DNA of 16,222 nt, taken from NCBI GenBank assembly GCA_902491395.1, contig CABUHO010000035.1:1-16222 (forward strand). The letters are read 5' to 3'. Below the pieces are notes generated by a model that was not told the DNA's origin, ran no database searches, and worked only from the letters and a program-made list of their open reading frames with translations. Below, one piece after another: positions 7,339 to 14,816 of this stretch. Both the position numbers and the translations under genes were made by a program. The stretch's first letter is position 1, and each line of letters starts with the position of its first letter. The stretch comes from an uncultured Collinsella sp. Its GTDB lineage: Bacteria > Actinomycetota > Coriobacteriia > Coriobacteriales > Coriobacteriaceae.

Positions 7339-8658
7339 CTATTCCTCCTCGAGCGTGACCTTGCCGCCCAGCAGGCGGTAGTGGTCGAAGAAATCGGGAT
7401 AGGACTTGTTGACAGCCTCGGCGCCGTGGATCACGACTTCGCCGGTGGCACGGCTCGCGGCGATAGCGGCCATCATGGCGATACGATGGTCGTTGTGCGA
7501 ATCGACCTCGCCGCCGGTAAAGGCATCGACGCCCTTGATGATGAGGTCGTCGCCGGCAATGCGCACCTGTGCGCCCAGCGCGGTGAGCTCACGGGTGGTG
7601 GTGACCAAGCGATCGGATTCCTTGATGCGCAGGCGGGCGCAGTCGCGGATGAAGGTGCGGCCTTGTGCTAGCGAAGCGACGGCCGAGATGACGGGTACCA
7701 GGTCAGGAATGTCGTGGGCGCTCATCTCGAAGCCGGCGAGCTTGTCGGACTGCACGGTGGCGGCGTTGGTGGAGCGTACGATGCGGGCACCAAAGCGCGA
7801 AAGCGCGGCGAGTACGTTGCGGTCGCCCTGCGCGGAGCTCAGCGACACGCCTTCCACGGTGATGGGGTCGGAGCCGATAGCGCCGGCGCACAGCCAAAAG
7901 GCTGCATTGGACCAATCGCCCTCGACGGTCACGCTGCCGGGCGTGCGGTACGAGCCGCTGTTTACGCGGAAGTTTGTGACCTCGGGCTTGCCATTCTTGG
8001 CGGGGATGCGCTCGACGTTGACCTCGACGCCGAAGGCCTTCATGGCCTGGATCGTCAGGTTGATGTAGGGGCGGCTCTCGATGAGCCCGGTCACCTGCAC
8101 GCAGGAGGGCTGGGACAGCAGCGGGGCCGCCAACAGCAGGCCCGAGATGTACTGCGAGCTTACATTGCCCGGCAGCATAAAGGTGCCCGGGCGCATGCGG
8201 CCGCTCGTCTTGAGCGGAAAGCCGCCCAGACCCTGCAGGTTGCAGCCGGCGGCGATGATCTCGTCGGAGAGCGGGGAGAGGGGGCGTGCGCCCAGGCGGC
8301 CCTGGCCCACAAAGGTGGCCTCTGCCCCCAGTGCGCAGGCCACGGGCAGCATAAAGCGGAGGGTGGAGCCGCTCTCGCCGCAGTCGAGCGTGCCGCCGGC
8401 AAGTGCCTTGAGCAAGCCAAACTCAATACTCTTCATAGTGGGATGGACCTGGAAGCCATCCTCGACGGTCTCGATGCGGGCACCCAGCGCCGTGAGGCAG
8501 CGCACCGTAGCCTCGATGTCGGCGCAGGTGGTATTGCAGGTGACGTGCGTCTCGCCGTTGGCAAGCGCAGCGCAGATGATCAGGCGATGCGCCATCGACT
8601 TGGACGCGATGGCGGGAACGGTGCCCTTAAGCGGGGACGGGGTGATGCGGGCTAGCAT
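7339..8658 (-). CDS. aroA: 5-enolpyruvylshikimate-3-phosphate (EPSP) synthase
   Basis: The protein has 439 residues. It joins phosphoenolpyruvate to shikimate-3-phosphate in the sixth pathway step. Motifs in order are SKSMAHR (19-25) with the substrate-binding Lys and Arg, ESGSTLRF (95-102), RPLSPL (125-130), SSQYISG (167-173), EGDWSNAAFW (246-255), DIPDLVP (316-322) with the expected catalytic Asp, RIKESDRL (344-351) and NDHRIAM (389-395). The phosphoenolpyruvate loop reads ESGSTLRF rather than the NAGTAMRP of E. coli-type enzymes, so the position after the conserved Arg is Phe instead of Pro. This places it with the Gram-positive-style sequences and bears on glyphosate class (inference only). 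The ATG overlaps the end of aroB by 7 nt (ATGCTAG), and AAGGGAG lies 10 nt upstream. Confidence 0.96.
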   Translation of the reverse strand: MLARITPSPLKGTVPAIASKSMAHRLIICAALANGETHVTCNTTCADIEATVRCLTALGARIETVEDGFQVHPTMKSIEFGLLKALAGGTLDCGESGSTLRFMLPVACALGAEATFVGQGRLGARPLSPLSDEIIAAGCNLQGLGGFPLKTSGRMRPGTFMLPGNVSSQYISGLLLAAPLLSQPSCVQVTGLIESRPYINLTIQAMKAFGVEVNVERIPAKNGKPEVTNFRVNSGSYRTPGSVTVEGDWSNAAFWLCAGAIGSDPITVEGVSLSSAQGDRNVLAALSRFGARIVRSTNAATVQSDKLAGFEMSAHDIPDLVPVISAVASLAQGRTFIRDCARLRIKESDRLVTTTRELTALGAQVRIAGDDLIIKGVDAFTGGEVDSHNDHRIAMMAAIAASRATGEVVIHGAEAVNKSYPDFFDHYRLLGGKVTLEEE

Positions 8659-9758
8659 GCGGATGCATCTCCCTTCTGGCCGAGGCCCTCGGCAATGAGT
8701 TCGTGGAAAGTGGAAAGTGGCGTGCGGTCGATGCTGCAGCGGCCAATGCCGTGCGGAATCACCAGGTCGATGGTGTCGCCCGCGCGCTTCTTGTCGTGGA
8801 GCGCCTCGGCAAAGACGGCATCGGCATCTAGGTCGCAGCGGGTCTTGAGGCCATGGCGGGCGCAGAGTTCCTCAATACGATCGGGCAGTGCAGCATCGCA
8901 AACGCCGTGCAGGGCCGCGGCGCGCGTGATGATGCCCATGCCGATCGACACACAGTTGCCGTGTCCGAGCTCAAAGTGCTCGCAGGCCTCGACGGCGTGT
9001 CCGGCGCTGTGTCCAAAGTTGAGGAGCTTGCGCTGGTTGGTTTCGCGCTCGTCGGCGACGACCACGGCGCGCTTGATGTCGATATTGCGGGCGATGATGA
9101 GCGCTACGCGGGCCACGTCGCGGTTGAGCAGCTCCAGCGTGAGCGGGGTCTTCTCCAGCTCGGCGAAGAGCTCCGGGTCGGCGATCACGGCGTGCTTGAC
9201 GACCTCGCCGCAGCCGTCAGCGAACTGCTCGGGCGTGAGGGTCGCCAGGCATCCCACGTCGGCGATAACCACGCTTGGCTGCCAAAAGGCGCCGGCCAAG
9301 TTCTTGCCGGCAGCCAGGTCGATGGCGGTCTTGCCGCCCACCGACGAATCCACCATGGCGAGCAGGCTCGTGGGGATCTGCACAAACTTGCAGCCGCGCA
9401 TGTAGGTGGCGGCCACAAAGCCCGCCACGTCGCCCACGACGCCGCCGCCGAGTGCCACGATCACGTCGGAGCGCGAAAGCTCGTGCTCGGCCACAAACTC
9501 CAAAATGGCGACATAGGTTTCGGCGCGCTTATGGGCCTCGCCGGCTTCGAAGGTGCAGATGCTCACCTCGTAGCCTGACGCCTCCAGGCTCTGCTTAACG
9601 GGCATCTGGTAGAGGGGGCCCACGTTGGTGTCCGTCACGATGACGGCCTTGGTGCCGCCGGCGGTGGCGCGGACGAGCGGGCCTGCCTGCTCCAGCAAAA
9701 ACGTGCCCACATGCACCTGATAGGGGCGTGCGGTGTCGATATCGATGGTAATCGCCAT
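8652..9758 (-). CDS. aroB: 3-dehydroquinate synthase
   Basis: The protein has 368 residues. This NAD- and divalent-metal-dependent enzyme cyclises DAHP to 3-dehydroquinate, the second pathway step. GGGVVGDVAGFVA (104-116) is the NAD-binding signature, followed by QIPTSLLAMVDSSVGGKTAID (127-147; substrate- and cofactor-binding residues). The three metal ligands are all present: Glu185 in GCGEVVKH, His250 in NFGHSAGH and His266 in LGHGN. The ATG at 9756-9758 follows AAAGGA with a 9-nt spacing. The 36-nt gap from tyrA is one of the larger ones in the operon. The end overlaps aroA by 7 nt. The length and full motif set leave little doubt that this is DHQ synthase rather than a 2-deoxy-scyllo-inosose synthase relative. 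Confidence 0.97.
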   Translation of the reverse strand: MAITIDIDTARPYQVHVGTFLLEQAGPLVRATAGGTKAVIVTDTNVGPLYQMPVKQSLEASGYEVSICTFEAGEAHKRAETYVAILEFVAEHELSRSDVIVALGGGVVGDVAGFVAATYMRGCKFVQIPTSLLAMVDSSVGGKTAIDLAAGKNLAGAFWQPSVVIADVGCLATLTPEQFADGCGEVVKHAVIADPELFAELEKTPLTLELLNRDVARVALIIARNIDIKRAVVVADERETNQRKLLNFGHSAGHAVEACEHFELGHGNCVSIGMGIITRAAALHGVCDAALPDRIEELCARHGLKTRCDLDADAVFAEALHDKKRAGDTIDLVIPHGIGRCSIDRTPLSTFHELIAEGLGQKGDASAC

Positions 9759-9794
9759 AAGCTTCGGTCCTTTCGACCTGGCGTGATAGGTGGT

Positions 9795-10709
9795 CTAGTG
9801 GGAGGCCTCGTCGTCGAGTGCACGCTTAATGCGGTCGCCCTCGGCAAGGAGATTCTCCAGATAGCGCTGGTCGCGGTCCTTGAGCGCACGGCTGTAGGCG
9901 CCAAGCGATTCGATCAGATGGTCGATCTCGAAGGCGAGCGCGTCGGCGTCGTCGATCATGAGCTCGGACCACATTTGCGGGTTGAGGTGCGCCACGCGGG
10001 TGAGGTCGCGGTAGCTGCCGGCCGAAAAGCCGTGGTGGACCTGGGCAGTGGGGCTTTTGACGTAGGCGTTAGATACAACGTGCGCAAGCTGGCTCGTAAA
10101 GGCGATGACACGGTCGTGCTCGGCGGCGCTGGTCACGCTGAACTTGCCAAAGCCCAAGGGGCGCACCATCTCGCGCACCTGGCCCAAAAGCTCGAGTTTG
10201 AGCGCATCGTCCACTGCGGGCGGCACGAGCACGAGTGGCGCGCCCTGGAACAGGTCGGCGCGGGAGTGCGCATAGCCCGAGTACTGCGTGCCCGCCATGG
10301 GGTGCGCGCCCACAAAGTAAAAGCCGTGCTCGCGGGCAAGCTCAAAGGCGCGCTCGCACACGATGCCCTTGACGCCTACCGTGTCGATCACCACGGGGCC
10401 CATGATGGCCTCGGTATCGGTGGCGTCGGCGAGTGCCTGGGCATGCGCCTCGAGCCACTCGATGCAGGCCTCGGGGTAGCAAGCCAGGACGATGATGTCG
10501 CATTCGCCGAGTGTCTCGTCGTTGAGCTCGCCGGCGACAGTGCCCATGCTGGCGGCCGTCATGACATCGTCATCGGGGTCCCAGGCCAGCACGCGGACGC
10601 CCGCCTGCGCATAGCCGCGGGCAAAGCTGCCGCCAATGAGGCCAAGGCCGACGATGCCGGCGCACTTGGGGCCGCCCTGGTTAACGCGTGCGTTTCTCAC
10701 CGTACCCAT
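9795..10709 (-). CDS. tyrA: Prephenate (or arogenate) dehydrogenase
   Basis: The protein has 304 residues. It oxidatively decarboxylates prephenate to 4-hydroxyphenylpyruvate (or arogenate to tyrosine). A Rossmann loop GLGLIGGS lies at 21-28. The acidic residue ending the second strand (AWDPD, Asp44) suggests NAD rather than NADP (inference). GAHPMAGT (134-141) has the conserved His136, EHDRVIAFTSQLAH (197-210) is the helical-domain signature, and GSYRDLTRVA (231-240) holds a conserved Arg. The usual SHLPH is SQLAH here, keeping the final His. No chorismate mutase or ACT domain is fused, so the protein itself shows no feedback domain. The ATG follows the DAHP synthase stop by 3 nt, with GGAG inside the upstream gene, indicating coupled translation. 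Prephenate versus arogenate preference cannot be read from the sequence. Confidence 0.93.
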   Translation of the reverse strand: MGTVRNARVNQGGPKCAGIVGLGLIGGSFARGYAQAGVRVLAWDPDDDVMTAASMGTVAGELNDETLGECDIIVLACYPEACIEWLEAHAQALADATDTEAIMGPVVIDTVGVKGIVCERAFELAREHGFYFVGAHPMAGTQYSGYAHSRADLFQGAPLVLVPPAVDDALKLELLGQVREMVRPLGFGKFSVTSAAEHDRVIAFTSQLAHVVSNAYVKSPTAQVHHGFSAGSYRDLTRVAHLNPQMWSELMIDDADALAFEIDHLIESLGAYSRALKDRDQRYLENLLAEGDRIKRALDDEASH

Positions 10710-10712
10710 GGG

Positions 10713-11735
10713 CTACTCCATGGTCTCTTGGCAGACGACCTCGCGGATGGCGCGGATGCGGCGCATGGTGTCGTCGAACTGGTCGGGGGTGAGGGCCTGA
10801 GCGCCGTCGGACCAGGCGCGGCTCGGCTCGTCGTGGACCTCGATCTCCAGGCCGTTGGCACCGCAGGCAGTCGCGGCGAGCGCCATGGGCTCAACGTAGC
10901 GCGTGTAGCCGGTGGCGTGGCTGGGATCGGCGACGACGGGCAGGTGCGACAGGTGGTGCAGCACCGGCACGGCGTTGAGGTCGAAGGTGTTGCGGGTGCG
11001 GGTCTCGAAGGTGCGGATGCCGCGCTCGCACAGGATGACGTTGTCGTTGCCCTCGCTCATGATGTACTCGGCTGCCATGAGCAGCTCGTCGATCGTGCCG
11101 GACATGCCGCGCTTGAGCAGGATCGGGGTCTTGGTCTTACCGACCTCTTTGAGCAGGGGGAAGTTCTGGGCGTTGCGGGCGCCGATCTGCATGACGTCGA
11201 TCTTCTTGTCCAGGAAGATCTGCACGTCGCGCGGGTCCATGATCTCAGTGACGATCGGCATGTCGAGCTCGGCCGATGCCTCGCACAGCAGGTCAAGGCC
11301 GGCGGGGCCCATGCCCTGGTAGGCGTACGGGGAGGTGCGCGGCTTGTAGGCGCCGCCGCGCAGCATCGTGGCGCCGGCGGCCTTCACGCGGCGGGCGATG
11401 CGGATGAGGTTCTCGCCCTCGACGGAGCAGGGGCCGGCGATGACCTGGAACTGGTCGCCGCCGATCTTGACGCCGTGGCCGCAGTCGATGATGGAGTCCT
11501 CGGGGTGGAACTTGCGGTTGGCGCGCTTGAACGGCTCGGAGACGCGCTGCACGCGCTCGACGACGTCCATGGACTCGAGCAGGAACGGGTCGATCTTGGT
11601 CGTGTCGCCCACGAGGCCGATGATGGTCTCGTTCTCGCCGCGCGAGACGTCGGTCTTGAGACCCTTCTTCTCAATCCAGCTGACGATGTGGCTGACGGCC
11701 TCGTCGCTGGCGCTCTGCTTTAAAATTGCAATCAT
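10713..11735 (-). CDS. aroF: DAHP synthase, type I-beta with N-terminal ferredoxin-like regulatory domain
   Basis: The protein has 340 residues. It condenses phosphoenolpyruvate with erythrose-4-phosphate in the first and committed step. ATG at 11733-11735 is chosen because MIAILK aligns with the start of the Thermotoga-type enzyme; the frame is open for 16 more codons without resemblance. Residues 1-70 form the small ferredoxin-like domain that, in the Thermotoga enzyme, mediates tyrosine/phenylalanine inhibition. The barrel has GPCSVE (101-106, metal Cys103), RGGAYKPRTSPY (126-137), GARNAQNF (185-192), LLKRG (206-210), ERGIRTFE (237-244), DPSH (270-273, metal His), Glu299 and Asp310. As first gene of the operon and probable feedback target, it is the natural control point. 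The symbol is by function; aroG or aroA(G) would be equally valid. Confidence 0.95.
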   Translation of the reverse strand: MIAILKQSASDEAVSHIVSWIEKKGLKTDVSRGENETIIGLVGDTTKIDPFLLESMDVVERVQRVSEPFKRANRKFHPEDSIIDCGHGVKIGGDQFQVIAGPCSVEGENLIRIARRVKAAGATMLRGGAYKPRTSPYAYQGMGPAGLDLLCEASAELDMPIVTEIMDPRDVQIFLDKKIDVMQIGARNAQNFPLLKEVGKTKTPILLKRGMSGTIDELLMAAEYIMSEGNDNVILCERGIRTFETRTRNTFDLNAVPVLHHLSHLPVVADPSHATGYTRYVEPMALAATACGANGLEIEVHDEPSRAWSDGAQALTPDQFDDTMRRIRAIREVVCQETME

Positions 11736-11767
11736 GGTGTGCCTCTCACCTCGATGGATATCCTTTG

Positions 11768-11793
11768 CAAAAACGGCCCGCATCGCGAGCCGT
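11768..11793 (-). terminator. Terminator-like hairpin in the aro operon leader (candidate attenuator)
   Basis: On the minus strand a 9-bp stem (11785-11793 with 11773-11781, one G-U pair) closes on a 3-nt loop and runs straight into five T. It points toward DAHP synthase and lies about 33 nt before its start codon. No other minus-strand gene lies upstream, so it could only act on the aro transcript. It contains no T-box consensus. Function is inferred. Confidence 0.6.
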
Positions 11794-11813
11794 GTATATA
11801 TGGTGCATGAGAG

Positions 11814-11846
11814 TTTATACTATCTGACTCACTTTTGCCTTCTAAA
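11814..11846 (-). promoter_or_regulatory. Probable promoter of the aro operon
   Basis: On the minus strand TATAAA (11814-11819), the overlapping TAGTAT (11817-11822) and GATAGT (11819-11824) are possible -10 boxes. TTTAGA (11841-11846) is a possible -35, spaced 16-21 nt from them depending on the choice. The exact hexamers are ambiguous. A start here would put the leader hairpin only about 15 nt into the transcript. Confidence 0.4.
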
Positions 11847-11879
11847 GTGTGCCGATGCGGCGCGTCTTCCTCGGAATTG

Positions 11880-11928
11880 CAAAGCTTTTTCTTTTATTTT
11901 GATAGCCCGTGGTGCACTTGGGTATAAT
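11880..11928 (+). promoter_or_regulatory. Strong promoter with UP-like tract for tRNA-Arg(CCG)
   Basis: TTGATA (11899-11904, five of six consensus) and a perfect TATAAT (11923-11928) are separated by 18 nt. Just upstream lies an A/T-only stretch interrupted by few G/C bases (11880-11900), resembling the UP element of stable-RNA promoters. The predicted start is about 5 nt before the tRNA. Confidence 0.85.
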
Positions 11929-11939
11929 GCATTCCGTTC

Positions 11940-12016
11940 GCCCTATTAGCTCAGGGGATTAGAGCGTCTGCCTCCGGAGCAGAAGGCCGTTGGTTCGAAT
12001 CCAACATGGGGCACCA
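11940..12016 (+). tRNA. tRNA-Arg, anticodon CCG
   Basis: The 77-nt cloverleaf has an encoded CCA (12014-12016). The acceptor stem GCCCTAT pairs with ATGGGGC (one G-U pair). The D arm is GCTC-AGGGGATTA-GAGC. The anticodon stem TCTGC/GCAGA is perfect, and its loop CTCCGGA places CCG at 34-36, reading CGG. The T arm GTTGG-TTCGAAT-CCAAC is perfect. Confidence 0.96.
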
Positions 12017-12027
12017 TCGAACGTAAG

Positions 12028-12064
12028 ACCGTCCGAACCTCGCATGGTCCGGGCGGTTTTTCTT
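12028..12064 (+). terminator. Rho-independent terminator of tRNA-Arg(CCG)
   Basis: A 12-bp stem with one A-C mismatch and one G-U pair (12028-12039 with 12046-12057) has a 6-nt loop and ends in five T followed by CTT. It starts 11 nt after the tRNA and isolates it from the ATPase gene. Confidence 0.92.
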
Positions 12065-12092
12065 ATACCGACGCGACGTGATGGGACGTGGT

Positions 12093-14816
12093 ATGGCAGC
12101 AACGGATATCGAGCGCGGACTCTCGACCGCCGAGGTCGAGGAGCGCATCGCCGCCGGTAAGATCAACCGCAACATGGAGCTCAAGACCAAGTCGGTCAAA
12201 GAGCTCATCATCGAGAACCTCTGCACGCTGTTCAATTTGATCAACGTGATCTTGGCGTTCCTGGTCATTTTGACCGGTTCGTTTAAGAATCTGACGTTCC
12301 TGTTCGTGGTGTTCTTGAACACCGCTATCGGCGTCATTCAGTCCATGCGTTCCAAAAAGATGGTCGATAAGCTCACGCTGCTGACCTCCAAGAAGGCCAT
12401 CGCGGTGCGCGACGGCGCCGAGGTGGAGCTCGACCTGGACCAGATCGTGCTCGACGACATCATCCGCCTGGGGCGCGGCGACCAGATTCCCGCTGACGCC
12501 GTGGTGGTTTCGGGCGAGGCGCTCGTGAACGAGAGCCTGCTGACGGGCGAGAGCGACCTTATTAAAAAACAGCCCGGTTCCGAGCTCATGAGCGGCAGCT
12601 TTATCGACTCGGGCCTGCTGCGCGCCCGCGTGATCCATGTCGGCGCCGACAACTACGTAGCCAAAATTAATAACGAGGCCAAGTACGTCAAAAAGGTCAA
12701 TTCCGAGATCATGAACGCGCTTAACGCCATCGTGCGCTTTGCGAGCATCATCATGATCCCGCTCGGTTTGGCGTTGTTTGCCTCGAGTGTGAGCGAGCTG
12801 TGGGATGCCGCGGGAACCCCGGGCGATAGCGCGCTTTCGTGGTGCTTCTCCGAGCTGCTGGCCGGCCGCGTGCCCTCGTCGGCGCTGCTGTCCACGGTGG
12901 GCGCCCTGCTGGGCATGATCCCGCAAGGCCTGGTGCTGCTGACCTCGTCGGTGCTCGCCATCGCCACGGTGCGCCTGGCCCGCCGCAAGGTGCTGGCGCA
13001 GCAGCTCTACTGCATCGAGACGCTCGCGCGCGTCGACGTGCTGTGTCTGGACAAGACGGGCACCATCACGTCGGGCCGCATGGAGGTCGAGGGCACGTAT
13101 CCGCTACCGGTTGAGGGTGTTGCCCTGGGCGTGGGGGAGAACGAGGCATCTGTTCCCGTCGATACCACGGTGCTCGATTTTGCGCTGGCTAACGTGGCAC
13201 GTGCGACTTCGGCCGATGCCAACGAGACCTGCCAGGCGCTGCTCAACTATTACGCCGATCGACAGGTCGAGGTGTCTGAGCCGCTGTCGGTCATTCCGTT
13301 CTCGTCCTCCAAAAAGTGGAGCGGCGCGTCGTTTGCGCAGGGCTCCTATGTGATGGGTGCGGCGCAGTTTGTGCTCTCTGATCGTGCGTTTGCCCAGGTC
13401 GAGAACCGTGTCGCCGAGCTTGCCGATACCTGCCGCGTGCTCGTGGTGGCGCGCGTGGACGGCTTTACGCCCGATGGCGATATGGCGGGCGAGGCCGAGC
13501 CCGTGGGCTTTGTGACCATCCGCGACGAGATTCGTACCTCGGCGGCCGAGACCATCGGCTACTTTAACGAGCAGGGCGTGACCCTCAACGTGATCAGTGG
13601 CGACGACCCGCGTACGGTGTCGTCAATCGCTCGCGTGGTGGGCGTGCCGGGGGCGGACGCTTATGTGGACGCCACGACGCTCGATACGCCGGCCAAGCTC
13701 GATGCCGCAGTGGACCGCTACCATGTCTTTGGTCGTGTGACCCCGCAGCAGAAGCGCGAGCTCGTGCAGGCGCTCAAGCGCCGCGAGCACACCGTGGCCA
13801 TGACGGGCGACGGCGTCAACGACGTGCTGGCGCTCAAGGAGGCCGACTGCTCCGTCGCCATGGCGGCCGGCTCCGATGCCGCGCGTAACGTGGCCGAAAT
13901 TGTGCTGGTCGACAACGACTTTGCCTCGATGCCTGCTGTGGTTGCCGAGGGCCGTCGCTCCATCAACAACCTGCAGCGTTCGGCCTCGCTGTTCCTGACC
14001 AAGACGCTGTTCTCGATGGGCCTGGCGGCGCTGTGCATCGCGTTGCCGCCGTACCCTTTCGAGCCGATTCAGATGACGCTCATTAACTTCTTCTGTATCG
14101 GCGCGCCGGGCTTTGTGTTGGGCCTGGAGCCCAACAATGCTCGCGTGAAGGGGTCGTTCCTGACGAACGTGCTCAAGCGGGCACTGCCGGCGTCGATTGC
14201 GGTCATTTTGGCCGCGGCGCTCGATATCTTTGTGGCGCGCGTGTTTGGCTTTAACCAGCTCACGCTGTCTACGATGTGCCTGCTTACGTCGTGCGCGGCG
14301 AGCGTCAGCCTGATCTGGCGCATCTCGCAGCCCCTCACGCCCTTACGTGTGGTGCTCTTTGTGTTTGTAGTCGCCGGCATCCTGACGGGCGTTATCGGAT
14401 TCCCGGAGCTGCTGTCTATTGCCAACCTGTCGATGGGCCAGATGGTTATCTTGGCTGTCATCGTAGTCTTTACCTGCTCGGTGTTCTTTAAGCTCGCCAC
14501 GATGATGGATTCGCTCAAGCCGCGTCGTCGTCATGCCGCAACTGGTTTTGGCCGTGGTGTGCGCGTCCGCCTGGGTCGCGGTGGCGGCAAGGTGAGCTCG
14601 ACGGGTTCGACGGCGGAGCGTTTTGCCAAGCGCGTTGCCGCCGATATGGCGCAGCGCCGTGAGGAGCGCACTGTCCGCGAGGCCGAGGCCCGTGCACTCG
14701 AGGGCGTGGCCCAGGCCCAGCCCAAGAAAAAGAAGGGTAGCGGAGCCAAGCGCTCTCGCGTAACCAAGTCCGCCCAAGGCATCAAAGTCTCGATGCCGAG
14801 CAAAAAGAAGAAGTAA
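12093..14816 (+). CDS. P-type ATPase (P2-like cation transporter) with a basic C-terminal extension
   Basis: The protein has 907 residues from ATG 12093, favoured by GGGA 6 nt upstream; ATG 12081 or GTG 12078 would add 4-5 residues. Motifs are TGES (151-154) in the actuator domain, phosphorylation site DKTGT (320-324), FSSSKKWSGASF (403-414) in the nucleotide domain, and TGDGVND (571-577). About ten membrane helices are visible, four before and six after the catalytic domains. The helix-4 motif is IPQGL (276-280) instead of the PEGL of calcium pumps. Helix 6 reads LINFFCIGAP (663-672) without the NxxTD of calcium pumps. The nucleotide-domain KGAPE is MGAAQ (420-424). The transported ion is therefore uncertain. 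Residues about 808-907 form an Arg/Lys-rich tail. No clear terminator follows the gene. Confidence 0.92.
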   Translation: MAATDIERGLSTAEVEERIAAGKINRNMELKTKSVKELIIENLCTLFNLINVILAFLVILTGSFKNLTFLFVVFLNTAIGVIQSMRSKKMVDKLTLLTSKKAIAVRDGAEVELDLDQIVLDDIIRLGRGDQIPADAVVVSGEALVNESLLTGESDLIKKQPGSELMSGSFIDSGLLRARVIHVGADNYVAKINNEAKYVKKVNSEIMNALNAIVRFASIIMIPLGLALFASSVSELWDAAGTPGDSALSWCFSELLAGRVPSSALLSTVGALLGMIPQGLVLLTSSVLAIATVRLARRKVLAQQLYCIETLARVDVLCLDKTGTITSGRMEVEGTYPLPVEGVALGVGENEASVPVDTTVLDFALANVARATSADANETCQALLNYYADRQVEVSEPLSVIPFSSSKKWSGASFAQGSYVMGAAQFVLSDRAFAQVENRVAELADTCRVLVVARVDGFTPDGDMAGEAEPVGFVTIRDEIRTSAAETIGYFNEQGVTLNVISGDDPRTVSSIARVVGVPGADAYVDATTLDTPAKLDAAVDRYHVFGRVTPQQKRELVQALKRREHTVAMTGDGVNDVLALKEADCSVAMAAGSDAARNVAEIVLVDNDFASMPAVVAEGRRSINNLQRSASLFLTKTLFSMGLAALCIALPPYPFEPIQMTLINFFCIGAPGFVLGLEPNNARVKGSFLTNVLKRALPASIAVILAAALDIFVARVFGFNQLTLSTMCLLTSCAASVSLIWRISQPLTPLRVVLFVFVVAGILTGVIGFPELLSIANLSMGQMVILAVIVVFTCSVFFKLATMMDSLKPRRRHAATGFGRGVRVRLGRGGGKVSSTGSTAERFAKRVAADMAQRREERTVREAEARALEGVAQAQPKKKKGSGAKRSRVTKSAQGIKVSMPSKKKK

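Noticed and set aside
7714..8655. A 313-codon open frame on the plus strand opposite aroA
   Set aside because: Same compositional artefact as the other antisense frames; it mirrors aroA almost exactly and shows no domain.
9711..11723. A 670-codon open frame on the plus strand opposite aroB, tyrA and DAHP synthase
   Set aside because: Its product is repetitive in Ala, Gly, Val, Asp and His with no recognisable motif. This is what the antisense of GC-rich codons gives. The minus-strand genes have full motif sets and ribosome binding sites.
11736..11783. Upstream in-frame ATG at 11783 as the DAHP synthase start, giving 356 residues
   Set aside because: It lies inside the leader hairpin, has no ribosome binding site, and the added 16 residues do not match the family. 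The MIAILK start does.
11746..11808. A 20-codon minus-strand leader ORF starting MHHIY that spans the leader hairpin
   Set aside because: It has only two Tyr and one Phe, not clustered, and no ribosome binding site. Classical peptide attenuation is not supported.
11736..11939. T-box riboswitch controlling the aro operon
   Set aside because: No T-box core (GGGUGGnACCGCG-like) or Stem I features were found on the minus strand in this leader.
3117..12016. Shared sequence at the 3' ends of the two tRNA-Arg genes as possible attachment sites
   Set aside because: The shared stretches are the T-loop core and CCA end expected of any two tRNAs. No integrase or partial tRNA copy is present.
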